IMG/VR virus record: IMGVR_UViG_3300046477_000234
Coordinates: 1-23,758 of that record
DNA: 23,758 bases
Origin: a virus
Direction: 5' to 3' (one strand)
The notes under the pieces are model-generated. The model was not told where the DNA came from. It did not search any database and saw only the letters and a list, made by a program, of their open reading frames with translations. The translations under genes were made by a program, and so were the position numbers. Shown one piece after another: positions 1 to 5,642 of the stretch (position 1 is its first letter; each line of letters starts with the position of its first letter).

Positions 1-15
1 CACTGGCCCGTCCTC
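1..15 (-). promoter_or_regulatory. Possible RBS and GTG start of the next gene, cut by the window edge
   Basis: On the minus strand a GAGG (12-15) sits 8 nt before a GTG (3-1), just after the stop codon of the Cys-rich gene at 22. This matches the tight spacing used elsewhere in the window, so the next gene may begin here, but no coding sequence is visible to confirm it. Confidence 0.2.
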
Positions 16-21
16 GCGCAG

Positions 22-534
22 CTACCCATTCTTCTTTCTCCTCGGGACCATCTTGTCCTTCTCCTTGTCCCAACGGAACTCATCCCAGAGTCCGGGCGAC
101 ATGTAGGGCTCTTGACTTCTAAGCGTGAACATCGCTTGGGCTTCTTTGACGTTGATCTTCCCGTCAATCCAGTCATTGAAGAGGGTCGCAAAGCAGTACC
201 GACAGAAGACGCTCTCTGAATACCGGGACCAGCTTGCGTACAGCGTCTTCTCGCAGTTCCAACAGATGAACTGCTTCTGGCGCCGGGCTCTCCCGATGAC
301 GATGATCAGCGGGCACTGTCTCTCATCATCAGCATGATTCGTCCGATCCTCATAAAGCGCTTTGGCGGAAAGGATTCGCAGCCAGTCCTGCCGCTTGATT
401 CCCTTCTTGGCCAGCTTGACGGACTTCTTGTAAAGCTTCCAAGCCTTTCGACAGCCCTCGCATTCAATCTTCTGGAAGTTGAACGCTGCCGTCATCGGGC
501 CAACCAGCTTGACGGGGCGACAGTTGATGATCAA
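22..534 (-). CDS. Cys-rich zinc-finger protein, function unknown
   Basis: About 170 residues. I place the start at the TTG at 534-532, which overlaps the TGA stop of the upstream Nudix gene (TTGA) and has a GAGG about 5 nt upstream. The frame stays open further upstream, but that part lies inside the Nudix gene. The protein has a CEGC pair near its N-terminus, then a CWNC pair and a CRYC pair separated by about 20 residues, a CxxC-x(n)-CxxC pattern typical of a zinc ribbon. The C-terminus is basic (PRRKKNG). No catalytic motif is recognisable. It could be a nucleic-acid-binding or small regulatory phage protein. An in-frame ATG at 495 is an alternative start with no good RBS. Confidence 0.6.
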   Translation of the reverse strand: MIINCRPVKLVGPMTAAFNFQKIECEGCRKAWKLYKKSVKLAKKGIKRQDWLRILSAKALYEDRTNHADDERQCPLIIVIGRARRQKQFICWNCEKTLYASWSRYSESVFCRYCFATLFNDWIDGKINVKEAQAMFTLRSQEPYMSPGLWDEFRWDKEKDKMVPRRKKNG

Positions 535-1013
535 AGCGTCCTCATCAGGTTCAAGTTGTAGACCGTATCCCAAGCAAGCCGCTTCACGCCCTCGGCTACG
601 GGGATCTCGGTCATCTCGCCGGGCCTCCACCAGTGAAAGCTCCGATGATCCTCGTCCAGATGGATCCCTTCGTAGTTCTCTGGTTTACAGGCAAAGACAA
701 AGCTGACCGTGTGCGTCCTCTTACCGTGACCAAAGGGGTCTTTCTGAAAGACGCAGTTGGACGGGCCCATGAACTCGAGCTTGGCGATTTTCATTCTCGT
801 CTCTTCGTAGAGGATTCGATAGGCGGATGTTTCAAAGTTCTCGCCCTTCTGAATCCTCCCGCCCGGGCACCAGTACTTGCCTTTGTCGGGCTCTCGGAGC
901 CGCTCGAGGAGCAAGACCCGATTACCATTAACGACCATCAAGTCAATACAAGCAATCGGCATCTCTGCGTGGATCTTGCTGTACAGCTCTTCGGGGATAT
1001 GCTTACTTGCCAT
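531..1013 (-). CDS. Nudix hydrolase, GDP-mannose mannosyl hydrolase-like
   Basis: 160 residues from the ATG at 1013, chosen because AGGAGG (1018-1023) lies 4 nt upstream; an upstream in-frame start would overlap the previous gene further. The Nudix box is at about residues 52-74 and opens GGRIQKGE, but the usual REUXEE centre reads R-I-L-Y-E-E. The same weakening of the first catalytic glutamate is known in GDP-mannose mannosyl hydrolases (GDPMH, NudD), whose box opens GGRVQKDE, and the preceding strand (PIACIDLMVV) also resembles that family (PLVSIDLIV). GDPMH enzymes release the sugar from GDP-sugars by attack at carbon rather than phosphorus. The substrate here may therefore be a nucleotide sugar, which fits the glycosyltransferase at 19.3-20.4 kb. 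The fold is certain from motifs; the subfamily is an inference. Confidence 0.85.
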   Translation of the reverse strand: MASKHIPEELYSKIHAEMPIACIDLMVVNGNRVLLLERLREPDKGKYWCPGGRIQKGENFETSAYRILYEETRMKIAKLEFMGPSNCVFQKDPFGHGKRTHTVSFVFACKPENYEGIHLDEDHRSFHWWRPGEMTEIPVAEGVKRLAWDTVYNLNLMRTL

Positions 1014-1287
1014 CAACCCTCCTACCATCGTGACTGTTCTCAGGCTCCATCTTCGCAAGTCTCCGGCCATCGATGATCCTTGTAAGCAGCCCCTTCATTA
1101 TTACAAGGAAGATGAAGACCGGCCAGAATAGCCCCGCCACAACAGAAGGGACAAAGACGAGAAGGATGTAATCTTCCCAATCAAAGGTCCTGTACTCTTT
1201 ACAAAGCTCCATCATAAGTCTGCAGATGAGGACGGCAAGCATAACCACGAAAGCAGCCGATCCATACGCAATCCAATATTGGGCCAT
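1003..1287 (-). CDS. Small membrane protein, two predicted TM helices
   Basis: 94 residues. A first hydrophobic segment covers about residues 5-27 (YGSAAFVVMLAVLICRLMM), followed by an acidic loop, then a second at about residues 40-66 (ILLVFVPSVVAGLFWPVFIF), and a polar, charged C-terminus. The ATG directly abuts the TGA of the upstream gene (TGAATG), with GAGGG about 8 nt upstream. The stop overlaps the start region of the Nudix gene, so translation is probably coupled. I do not recognise a family. It is too isolated from any lysin gene to call a holin, although the two-TM shape would allow it. Confidence 0.65.
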   Translation of the reverse strand: MAQYWIAYGSAAFVVMLAVLICRLMMELCKEYRTFDWEDYILLVFVPSVVAGLFWPVFIFLVIMKGLLTRIIDGRRLAKMEPENSHDGRRVDGK

Positions 1288-1833
1288 TCAGTAGTCCCTC
1301 ACTTCCCAGATGACCGTATTCCGGCCTCGAGTCCAGCCAAGCTCACGCTCGTACACACTGAACTCGATGATTGAATCTTCATACAGGTAAAGCAAGTCCA
1401 TCAGGTCGTCGTAACTTGACGGCGTACAATGTTTCCTCAACGCAATCATCGCGGAGATCCCAATAGCAAGCCACGGGTCTTTCATCGCAAACCGATGCAT
1501 CGTGAACGCCGGGCTCCACGACAGGATCAGGCCCTGATGGTTCCTCGTCAGCTCTCCCTGAAAGAGGATCTTGTCGTCCGGAGCCGCTTCGTTGAAGCGG
1601 AAGAGATTTTCATTCGCTCCGTCGTCCATACAGACCCGAACGTGGGCGATGGCCTCCGCAACGCTCAGGCCATAGTTGGTGTAGCGACTCTGCGGGACTT
1701 GATATCGCACCGCAACATTCTTGTCCCAGCCCGAGTCTACCATTTCTTCAATGCTGTTCCATGTCTTCAACTTGTTACCAAACAACAGCTTCTCGTAAGC
1801 CGCGTATGCCTCCTGCTTATCCTTGATTTTCAT
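1288..1833 (-). CDS. Hypothetical protein, first gene after the 1.9 kb control region
   Basis: About 181 residues from the ATG at 1833 (MKIKDKQEAY...), preceded by AAGG. The frame is open up to 1911, but the upstream part is the promoter-like repeat region and the residues it encodes look non-coding. The protein has mixed alpha/beta composition, with an acidic stretch and several Trp and Tyr, and no Cys cluster, P-loop or other motif I can name. It is the first gene of the final cluster (hypothetical, membrane protein, Nudix, Zn-finger) and lies directly downstream of the spaced motif that also precedes the 22479 gene. It is therefore probably the lead gene of a transcription unit. Confidence 0.6.
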   Translation of the reverse strand: MKIKDKQEAYAAYEKLLFGNKLKTWNSIEEMVDSGWDKNVAVRYQVPQSRYTNYGLSVAEAIAHVRVCMDDGANENLFRFNEAAPDDKILFQGELTRNHQGLILSWSPAFTMHRFAMKDPWLAIGISAMIALRKHCTPSSYDDLMDLLYLYEDSIIEFSVYERELGWTRGRNTVIWEVRDY

Positions 1834-1991
1834 TCGCCTTATCCGGCCCCTAGGGGCTAGAAGTCCTCCGAAGGGCATTTCAGCCCCATTTACCCTCGGT
1901 AAAGCGGTCATTCTAAAAAAGATGCGTGCAGCTACTGTTTAAAGCACTGCAAATAGGCGTTTGCTCGGCCGTATTGGCCCAAAACGCCGTA
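1834..1991 (-). promoter_or_regulatory. Intergenic control region with spaced motif shared with 22.5 kb
   Basis: This 158 nt gap is one of only two long gaps in the window. Read on the minus strand it holds GGGTAAA (1895-1889), exactly 23 nt, GACTTCTA (1865-1858), then CCCCTAGGGG (1856-1847), then the RBS and ATG at 1833. The same GGGTAAA-N23-GACTTCTA followed by CCCTAGGGG precedes the gene starting at 22479. TTTACC-CTC-GGTAAA (1889-1903) is a perfect inverted repeat. The shared layout suggests a phage promoter or operator; which part polymerase would contact is unknown. Confidence 0.5.
1956..1988 (-). terminator. Nested hairpin just after a stop codon, possible terminator
   Basis: GGCGTTT (1956-1962) pairs with AAACGCC (1982-1988). 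Inside the loop, GGCC (1967-1970) can pair with GGCC (1976-1979). On the minus strand the hairpin starts 4 nt after the stop codon of the 1992-2312 gene. There is only a weak following T stretch (TATTTGC), so it may be a weak intrinsic terminator or a 3'-end-protecting structure. Confidence 0.45.
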
Positions 1992-2312
1992 TCAGCCTCG
2001 GTAGCGATAGCTTAGCTCGCAGGGGAAGGGCCGAACAGGCTTCCTTCTTCTTCTTTTGGATTTCACCCTCGGAGCAAAATAGCTCTCAACAACATGAGTC
2101 ATCTGCCTCTCGATTGGAACCTCTTCATATCTAAGGAGCGTCATTATTCCTTTGGTCGTAATTGAGAAGAAGCCTTTGTTCTCATGATAGAGAACAAGTC
2201 CAAGCTTCATGACTCTCATAAGATATGGAGATGAAATACTAACCGCTTCCTTGTCCCGGACTTTCTGTAAAGTCTTCAAGCAGCGCTTTGACAGGTTATG
2301 CTCAATTTTCAT
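1992..2312 (-). CDS. Putative winged-helix DNA-binding protein
   Basis: 106 residues from the ATG at 2312, with GAAGGGG 4 nt upstream, overlapping the end of the NADAR gene by 11 nt. Residues about 8-65 read like a small winged helix: a helical start (LSKRCLKTLQKV), a helix-turn-helix-like segment, and a wing ending in FSITTKGIMTLL, which resembles the 'LTxKGxxLL' end of MarR- or PadR-type wings. The C-terminus is strongly basic (KSKRRRRKPVRP), as in DNA-binding phage proteins. It is the last gene before the 1.9 kb control region, so it could regulate it. The family call is tentative. Confidence 0.45.
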   Translation of the reverse strand: MKIEHNLSKRCLKTLQKVRDKEAVSISSPYLMRVMKLGLVLYHENKGFFSITTKGIMTLLRYEEVPIERQMTHVVESYFAPRVKSKRRRRKPVRPFPCELSYRYRG

Positions 2313-2823
2313 ATGGCCCCTTCACGCCCTCGAGCGGGCAAGTCACGGGCCTCTTGACGAGCTTCCCGCCTTCGTAGACTTGGATGATCTCGTCGCGGAC
2401 CTTCATCAGGATCTTTCCAAGCCAGTTCTCTCCGTTCCCGCATCCGGTCTTGCGGCAATGACAGGTTCCCCAATGATTGTCATGCCAGAGATTCCCCTCG
2501 ACAAGCTGAAGTCCTTCTGTCTTCAAGAGCCTGTCCAAGAGGTAAGGCGCTGAGCAGAACTTCTTGAGGACAATGTCGAACATGACCTGATGCTTCATCG
2601 CCTCCCAGTTCGGCCGAAGCTTGATTCCATTGCCGGCCATCTTGGCCTGCTTCGGCGTGATCATCTTCCGCATGAAGTCCCTCGTCTTGGGGTTGAGGGT
2701 CTTTGCCGCTTGATAGGCGTGCTCAGAGGTTGGATAACATACCTCGTCATAGACAACCTGAGAAGGATAGAAGTTGCTCAGGTACCAGTACTTGCCCAGG
2801 AACCTTTCTACAACGCCGTCCAC
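2302..2823 (-). CDS. NADAR-domain (YbiA-like) protein
   Basis: 173 residues from the GTG at 2823, chosen because AGGAGG (2832-2837) lies 8 nt upstream and overlaps the TGA of the MazG-like gene. Family hallmarks are present in order: FLGKYWYLSNFYPS near the N-terminus, YPTSEHAYQAAK, KQAKMAGNG, WEAMKHQVM, LVEGNLWHDNHWG and NWLGKILMKVR at the C-terminal end. NADAR proteins act on NAD- and ADP-ribose-related molecules. Some remove ADP-ribose from guanine in DNA, counteracting DarT-type toxins, and E. coli YbiA is an N-glycosidase linked to riboflavin intermediates. In a phage, reversal of ADP-ribosylation as anti-defence is an attractive role, but this is inferred. Its neighbour is a MazG-like enzyme. 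Confidence 0.85.
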   Translation of the reverse strand: MDGVVERFLGKYWYLSNFYPSQVVYDEVCYPTSEHAYQAAKTLNPKTRDFMRKMITPKQAKMAGNGIKLRPNWEAMKHQVMFDIVLKKFCSAPYLLDRLLKTEGLQLVEGNLWHDNHWGTCHCRKTGCGNGENWLGKILMKVRDEIIQVYEGGKLVKRPVTCPLEGVKGPYEN

Positions 2824-2836
2824 TTCCGTATCCTCC

Positions 2837-3232
2837 TCAGCGATCAGATCCGCTTCCATGGAGAGTCCCGGCCTGTTTCCTTGCCATGAGCTTTTCGACA
2901 TTCGTTCTCGCAATCTCTTCCAACGTTGTTCCGATCTCACGGCCGAGCGCATTGACGTACCAGAGAACATCTCCAAGTTCCTTGATCAGGGCCTGACGCT
3001 TTGCCTTGGTCATCTCGTTGCCCTGATCCCGGATCATCTTCTTGTATTCTTCTTGGATTCTCCCTGTCGAAGCGCAAACCATTAGGGCCTGAACGAGCGC
3101 CTCGGCAACTTCACCGCCCTCTCCTCCAAGGCCAAGCAACGGGATCGGAGGGTTAACGGATGGATACCGAGAAACCTCAAGAGCCGTTTTGCTGTACAGC
3201 TTGAATGTGAGGTCCGGCAGTTCTTCACTCAC
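2837..3232 (-). CDS. MazG-like nucleotide pyrophosphohydrolase
   Basis: 131 residues from a GTG at 3232 that overlaps the upstream TGA (GTGA), with an AAAGGGGG run upstream. The protein shows the all-alpha NTP-pyrophosphohydrolase signature: GLGGEGGEVAEAL (ExxE-type metal ligands), then KELGDVLWYVNALG (ExxD), then the typical NVEKL-x-R and HGSGSDR tail. Such enzymes convert (d)NTPs, sometimes aberrant ones or (p)ppGpp-related molecules, to monophosphates. Phage copies have been proposed to tune host alarmone levels or clean nucleotide pools. The substrate cannot be read from the sequence. A second, divergent enzyme of this fold is fused to a HAD phosphatase at 21.5-22.5 kb. Confidence 0.85.
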   Translation of the reverse strand: MSEELPDLTFKLYSKTALEVSRYPSVNPPIPLLGLGGEGGEVAEALVQALMVCASTGRIQEEYKKMIRDQGNEMTKAKRQALIKELGDVLWYVNALGREIGTTLEEIARTNVEKLMARKQAGTLHGSGSDR

Positions 3233-3723
3233 CGCTTTCCCCCTTTCGTCTTGGGGCCCTGATTTTCATTCTTGACGGGAGTGGGCACGGCCTCGAGCTT
3301 CTTCGTCTCGTCGGTTGGCTTCGGCTGATCCAGCGGGACAAGCCCGGACTTGATCTCACGGCTGCCGAAACAGTTGTCGCAGAGATCATCCATGAAGACA
3401 ATATCAACCTGCGTCAGGCGCGGACGGGGAGCCGGGCTGAACTTCTTCTGACAGCTCGCGCAGAGGACTTCAAGGCGCTGGCCCGCCCCATCACACTTGT
3501 TACAGGGATACTCGTACAACGCCCCGCCTCCGCGAAGGTTCCGCATCCGGTGGCCGCCTTGCCGGTTGTGGTTCGTGTAATACTGAACGCCGCGCCCCTG
3601 ACAGGCGAGGCAGAGCCCGATGCACTTGATCGCTTCCTCGAGCATCGGAGCGAGCGCCTTGTCCTCCTCGTCTAGCAAGGCGATTGACTTCTTCAGGGCC
3701 TCAACAACCTTTGTCGCTTCCAT
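3229..3723 (-). CDS. DnaJ-type zinc-finger protein
   Basis: 164 residues from the ATG at 3723, with GGAGGAAGG just upstream. There is a helical N-terminus of about 35 residues. Four Cys pairs follow (CLACQGRG, CNKCDGAG, CASC, CDNC), the first two being classic CxxCxGxG repeats of the DnaJ central domain. A Pro/Lys-rich, probably disordered tail ends the protein. There is no J-domain HPD motif, so it is not a co-chaperone of the usual kind; isolated CxxCxGxG modules are often protein- or RNA-binding. It is co-translated with the MazG-like gene (4 nt overlap). Confidence 0.65.
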   Translation of the reverse strand: MEATKVVEALKKSIALLDEEDKALAPMLEEAIKCIGLCLACQGRGVQYYTNHNRQGGHRMRNLRGGGALYEYPCNKCDGAGQRLEVLCASCQKKFSPAPRPRLTQVDIVFMDDLCDNCFGSREIKSGLVPLDQPKPTDETKKLEAVPTPVKNENQGPKTKGGKR

Positions 3724-4153
3724 TGCCTTCCTCCGTTAAATGTTTCTTAACCCAGATATCCATCTTCTTTGACCACTCTTTGACCTTCTCGATTTTCCTC
3801 ATCGTCCCGACCGCTCTTGAATGGACATAGCGGTAGGTCCGCTTTGTCCGCTTGGCGATCTTGTTGAGGATCTGTTCCTGTTGGGCCCAACGCTTGAAGT
3901 CCTTATCCTTCTTCGCAATCTTTATCCGGGCGCAAGCGAGCGCCGCCATGTAGTCGTACATGTTCGCCATTAGGGATTTTGTCGTTGGGATCAGGAGATA
4001 CGATCCTGCGAACAGATTCAGCATCTCCAGAAACTTCGCCTCTCCAAGCCAAGCCTTGATTTCATTCAGGCTCGAGCGGGCATTCTGGTAACAGATGAAG
4101 TCTGTCAGGCTGACGCCAAGCTCTTCATCGTAGCGGTCTTCGACGATTTTCAT
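3701..4153 (-). CDS. Putative DNA-binding protein, possibly Mor-like
   Basis: 150 residues. The ATG at 4153 overlaps the TGA of the sigma-like gene (ATGA), so the two are probably made together. The middle contains FAGSYLLIPTTKSL, reminiscent of the 'GG..IYIPK' segment of Mor/C activators. It is followed by helices and a basic region, QILNKIAKRTKRTYRYVHSRA, that could be a helix-turn-helix. Similarity is faint. If correct it would be a transcription activator next to a sigma-like protein. Otherwise it is a helical hypothetical protein. Confidence 0.35.
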   Translation of the reverse strand: MKIVEDRYDEELGVSLTDFICYQNARSSLNEIKAWLGEAKFLEMLNLFAGSYLLIPTTKSLMANMYDYMAALACARIKIAKKDKDFKRWAQQEQILNKIAKRTKRTYRYVHSRAVGTMRKIEKVKEWSKKMDIWVKKHLTEEGNGSDKGC

Positions 4154-4761
4154 TCGACCCCACCGTTGACCTCAAGGAGCCTCTTGATCATGATCAGCGC
4201 CGTTGTATAGGCGAGCTGGGCGTGAATCCGGTTCCCATTGAAGAACCGCTGAAGGTTGTTCGTTGTCATGTTCGGACGCTTGCCGGCCAACATGATGTAG
4301 GCAAATCGGCTCGCTCGCTCTGCGTAGCCGTCCTCCGGGTAGCGAGCCTTGTAGAAGTGTTCGAGCGCGTTCTGGATCTTCTTAATGATCTTCGACTTCT
4401 CATAGGTCTTTGGGAACAGCGCAACCTCGAGCTGGATATCATCGATGCGGACCAGCTTACACTCGATGTTGATTTCAGTCTGGGCATAGTCGTTGGCCGC
4501 ATTCGAGAACACCCGGAAGACATAGCTCATCACGTCTTTGATCCCGCCGTTCTTGAAGTCCTGAGCGAGCGCCGGGGCTTTGTTCGCAAAGTCAATCCGG
4601 ATCTCTTGTTTGAGATCATCCCTCATATAGATTGGGAATCTCTTTGAGGTTATCTCAACAATCGGTTCGCAGAGCACGAGCAGTTCCTCGATTGAACTCG
4701 GTCTAGTTATTAGCCTTCCCAGAGCCTGACGCAAGTCTTCGGAGCTTAGCAGGACCCCCAT
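4150..4761 (-). CDS. Sigma-factor-like protein, gp55 (late sigma) candidate
   Basis: 203 residues from the ATG at 4761; this start overlaps the previous gene by 59 nt, and a GTG near residue 29 with GAGGA upstream is an alternative. Residues about 37-100 resemble sigma region 2 and phage T4 gp55: TSKRF, then RDDLKQEIRIDFANKAP, then VMSYVFRVFSNAANDYAQTE. T4 gp55 has SKRF...WKQEM...AYITQACFNAFVQRIKKE in the same order. T4 gp55 directs host RNA polymerase to late promoters and lacks regions 3-4, and this protein is equally short. Function is inferred from this pattern only; no database comparison could be made. Confidence 0.5.
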   Translation of the reverse strand: MGVLLSSEDLRQALGRLITRPSSIEELLVLCEPIVEITSKRFPIYMRDDLKQEIRIDFANKAPALAQDFKNGGIKDVMSYVFRVFSNAANDYAQTEINIECKLVRIDDIQLEVALFPKTYEKSKIIKKIQNALEHFYKARYPEDGYAERASRFAYIMLAGKRPNMTTNNLQRFFNGNRIHAQLAYTTALIMIKRLLEVNGGVE

Positions 4762-5443
4762 CCTTCACCCAATTTTCAAAGAAGCTCTCTCCATCACCAA
4801 GACTTCTCACTCGCTTGAGTGGAAGCATATGTACCTTGCCATACTCCTTAGTATTGAAAATCGCCGCCACCCGGTTCAACTGCCTCTTGTAGAAGAACCC
4901 TTCAGGGATCCAACGCTCGAGAATCAAGATCCAAGCATCGGTCCCTTTCCCCTTCATTACAAGCAGGGGAAGGCGGCCATCGCATTTCGCCTCAACCTCT
5001 TTGACCCACTCCGAGTAAATCTTTGGAGTTCCCCAGACCGACCAGCTCAGAAGGTTGTACTGAAGAACATCCTTGTAGTTCCGGCACTCAACATACATCG
5101 GTGGATCTTTGATCCCGTGCTGGCGCGCAATCTCCGGGTCAAGACAAACATCTCCCATCTTCGAAGACGACCAACCACCAGACAGAGGTGTTCTCTTGAG
5201 ATACTGGCGCTTACCAAAGATCCAACGGCTAAGGATTCTTGCCGTCTCTCGCTCATGAGTGTTCCCCTTATTCCGGCCCATCCCTTGTTTGTTCGGAGTA
5301 TGCCAGTTCAGGCTTGCCCGAATCCATCCGCCTTTCTTCCTTTTCCATTTTGGCGGCTTGAATCCCGGCTCTCCGTTCTGGTCGCCTCTCCAATCTCCCT
5401 TCCCGTTGAGCCTGATCCAGAGCTTCTTGACTTTATCAGGCAT
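4703..5443 (-). CDS. PD-(D/E)XK nuclease, Holliday-junction-resolvase-like
   Basis: 246 residues from the ATG at 5443, with GAGG 7 nt upstream and an 8 nt overlap with the upstream gene. A basic N-terminus precedes the nuclease core: NKGNTHERETARILSRW (helix with Glu64), RTPLSGGWSSSKMGDV (Asp98) and MYVECRNYK (Glu119, Cys120, Arg121, Lys124). This order (E, 'R-T-P-x-S-G', GD, ExK) is that of archaeal-type Holliday junction resolvases and related phage nucleases. The usual catalytic Lys in E-x-K is Arg here, with a Lys three residues on that may replace it. It would process recombination or replication intermediates together with RecA and gp46/47, whose genes lie upstream. Confidence 0.65.
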   Translation of the reverse strand: MPDKVKKLWIRLNGKGDWRGDQNGEPGFKPPKWKRKKGGWIRASLNWHTPNKQGMGRNKGNTHERETARILSRWIFGKRQYLKRTPLSGGWSSSKMGDVCLDPEIARQHGIKDPPMYVECRNYKDVLQYNLLSWSVWGTPKIYSEWVKEVEAKCDGRLPLLVMKGKGTDAWILILERWIPEGFFYKRQLNRVAAIFNTKEYGKVHMLPLKRVRSLGDGESFFENWVKDGGPAKLRRLASGSGKANN

Positions 5444-5642
5444 CCTTTATCCTCGCACACAGTTCCATTAGGTCATCGACGGAGATTTCAAGATGTCTGA
5501 AGGAGAGTCGCCGGATGCATTCCGTGATGTACCGGGGCGTTTCCTCAAGAAGGCGGTGGACATTTGTATCGAGCGCAATGTGGTTGGCCTTGATCCACTC
5601 GATCAGCTGCTTTGCGTCGTTCTTGTCCGTGTGATCATACAT
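5436..5642 (-). CDS. Small hypothetical protein
   Basis: 68 residues. I place the start at the ATG at 5642, which overlaps the end of the SbcC-like gene, with CGAGG about 10 nt upstream; an ATG at 5666 in the same frame has a poorer RBS. The sequence is helical and charged (KQLIEWIKANHIALDTN..., VDDLMELCARIKDA), with a His/Asp-rich start. No family is recognised. Its position between the gp46-like and nuclease genes suggests a link to recombination, but that is context only. Confidence 0.5.
   Translation of the reverse strand: MYDHTDKNDAKQLIEWIKANHIALDTNVHRLLEETPRYITECIRRLSFRHLEISVDDLMELCARIKDA

Noticed and set aside
4829-5500. Long plus-strand ORF (223 codons) over the nuclease gene
   Set aside because: Antisense shadow of the PD-(D/E)XK gene; no domain and no RBS in keeping with the all-minus layout.
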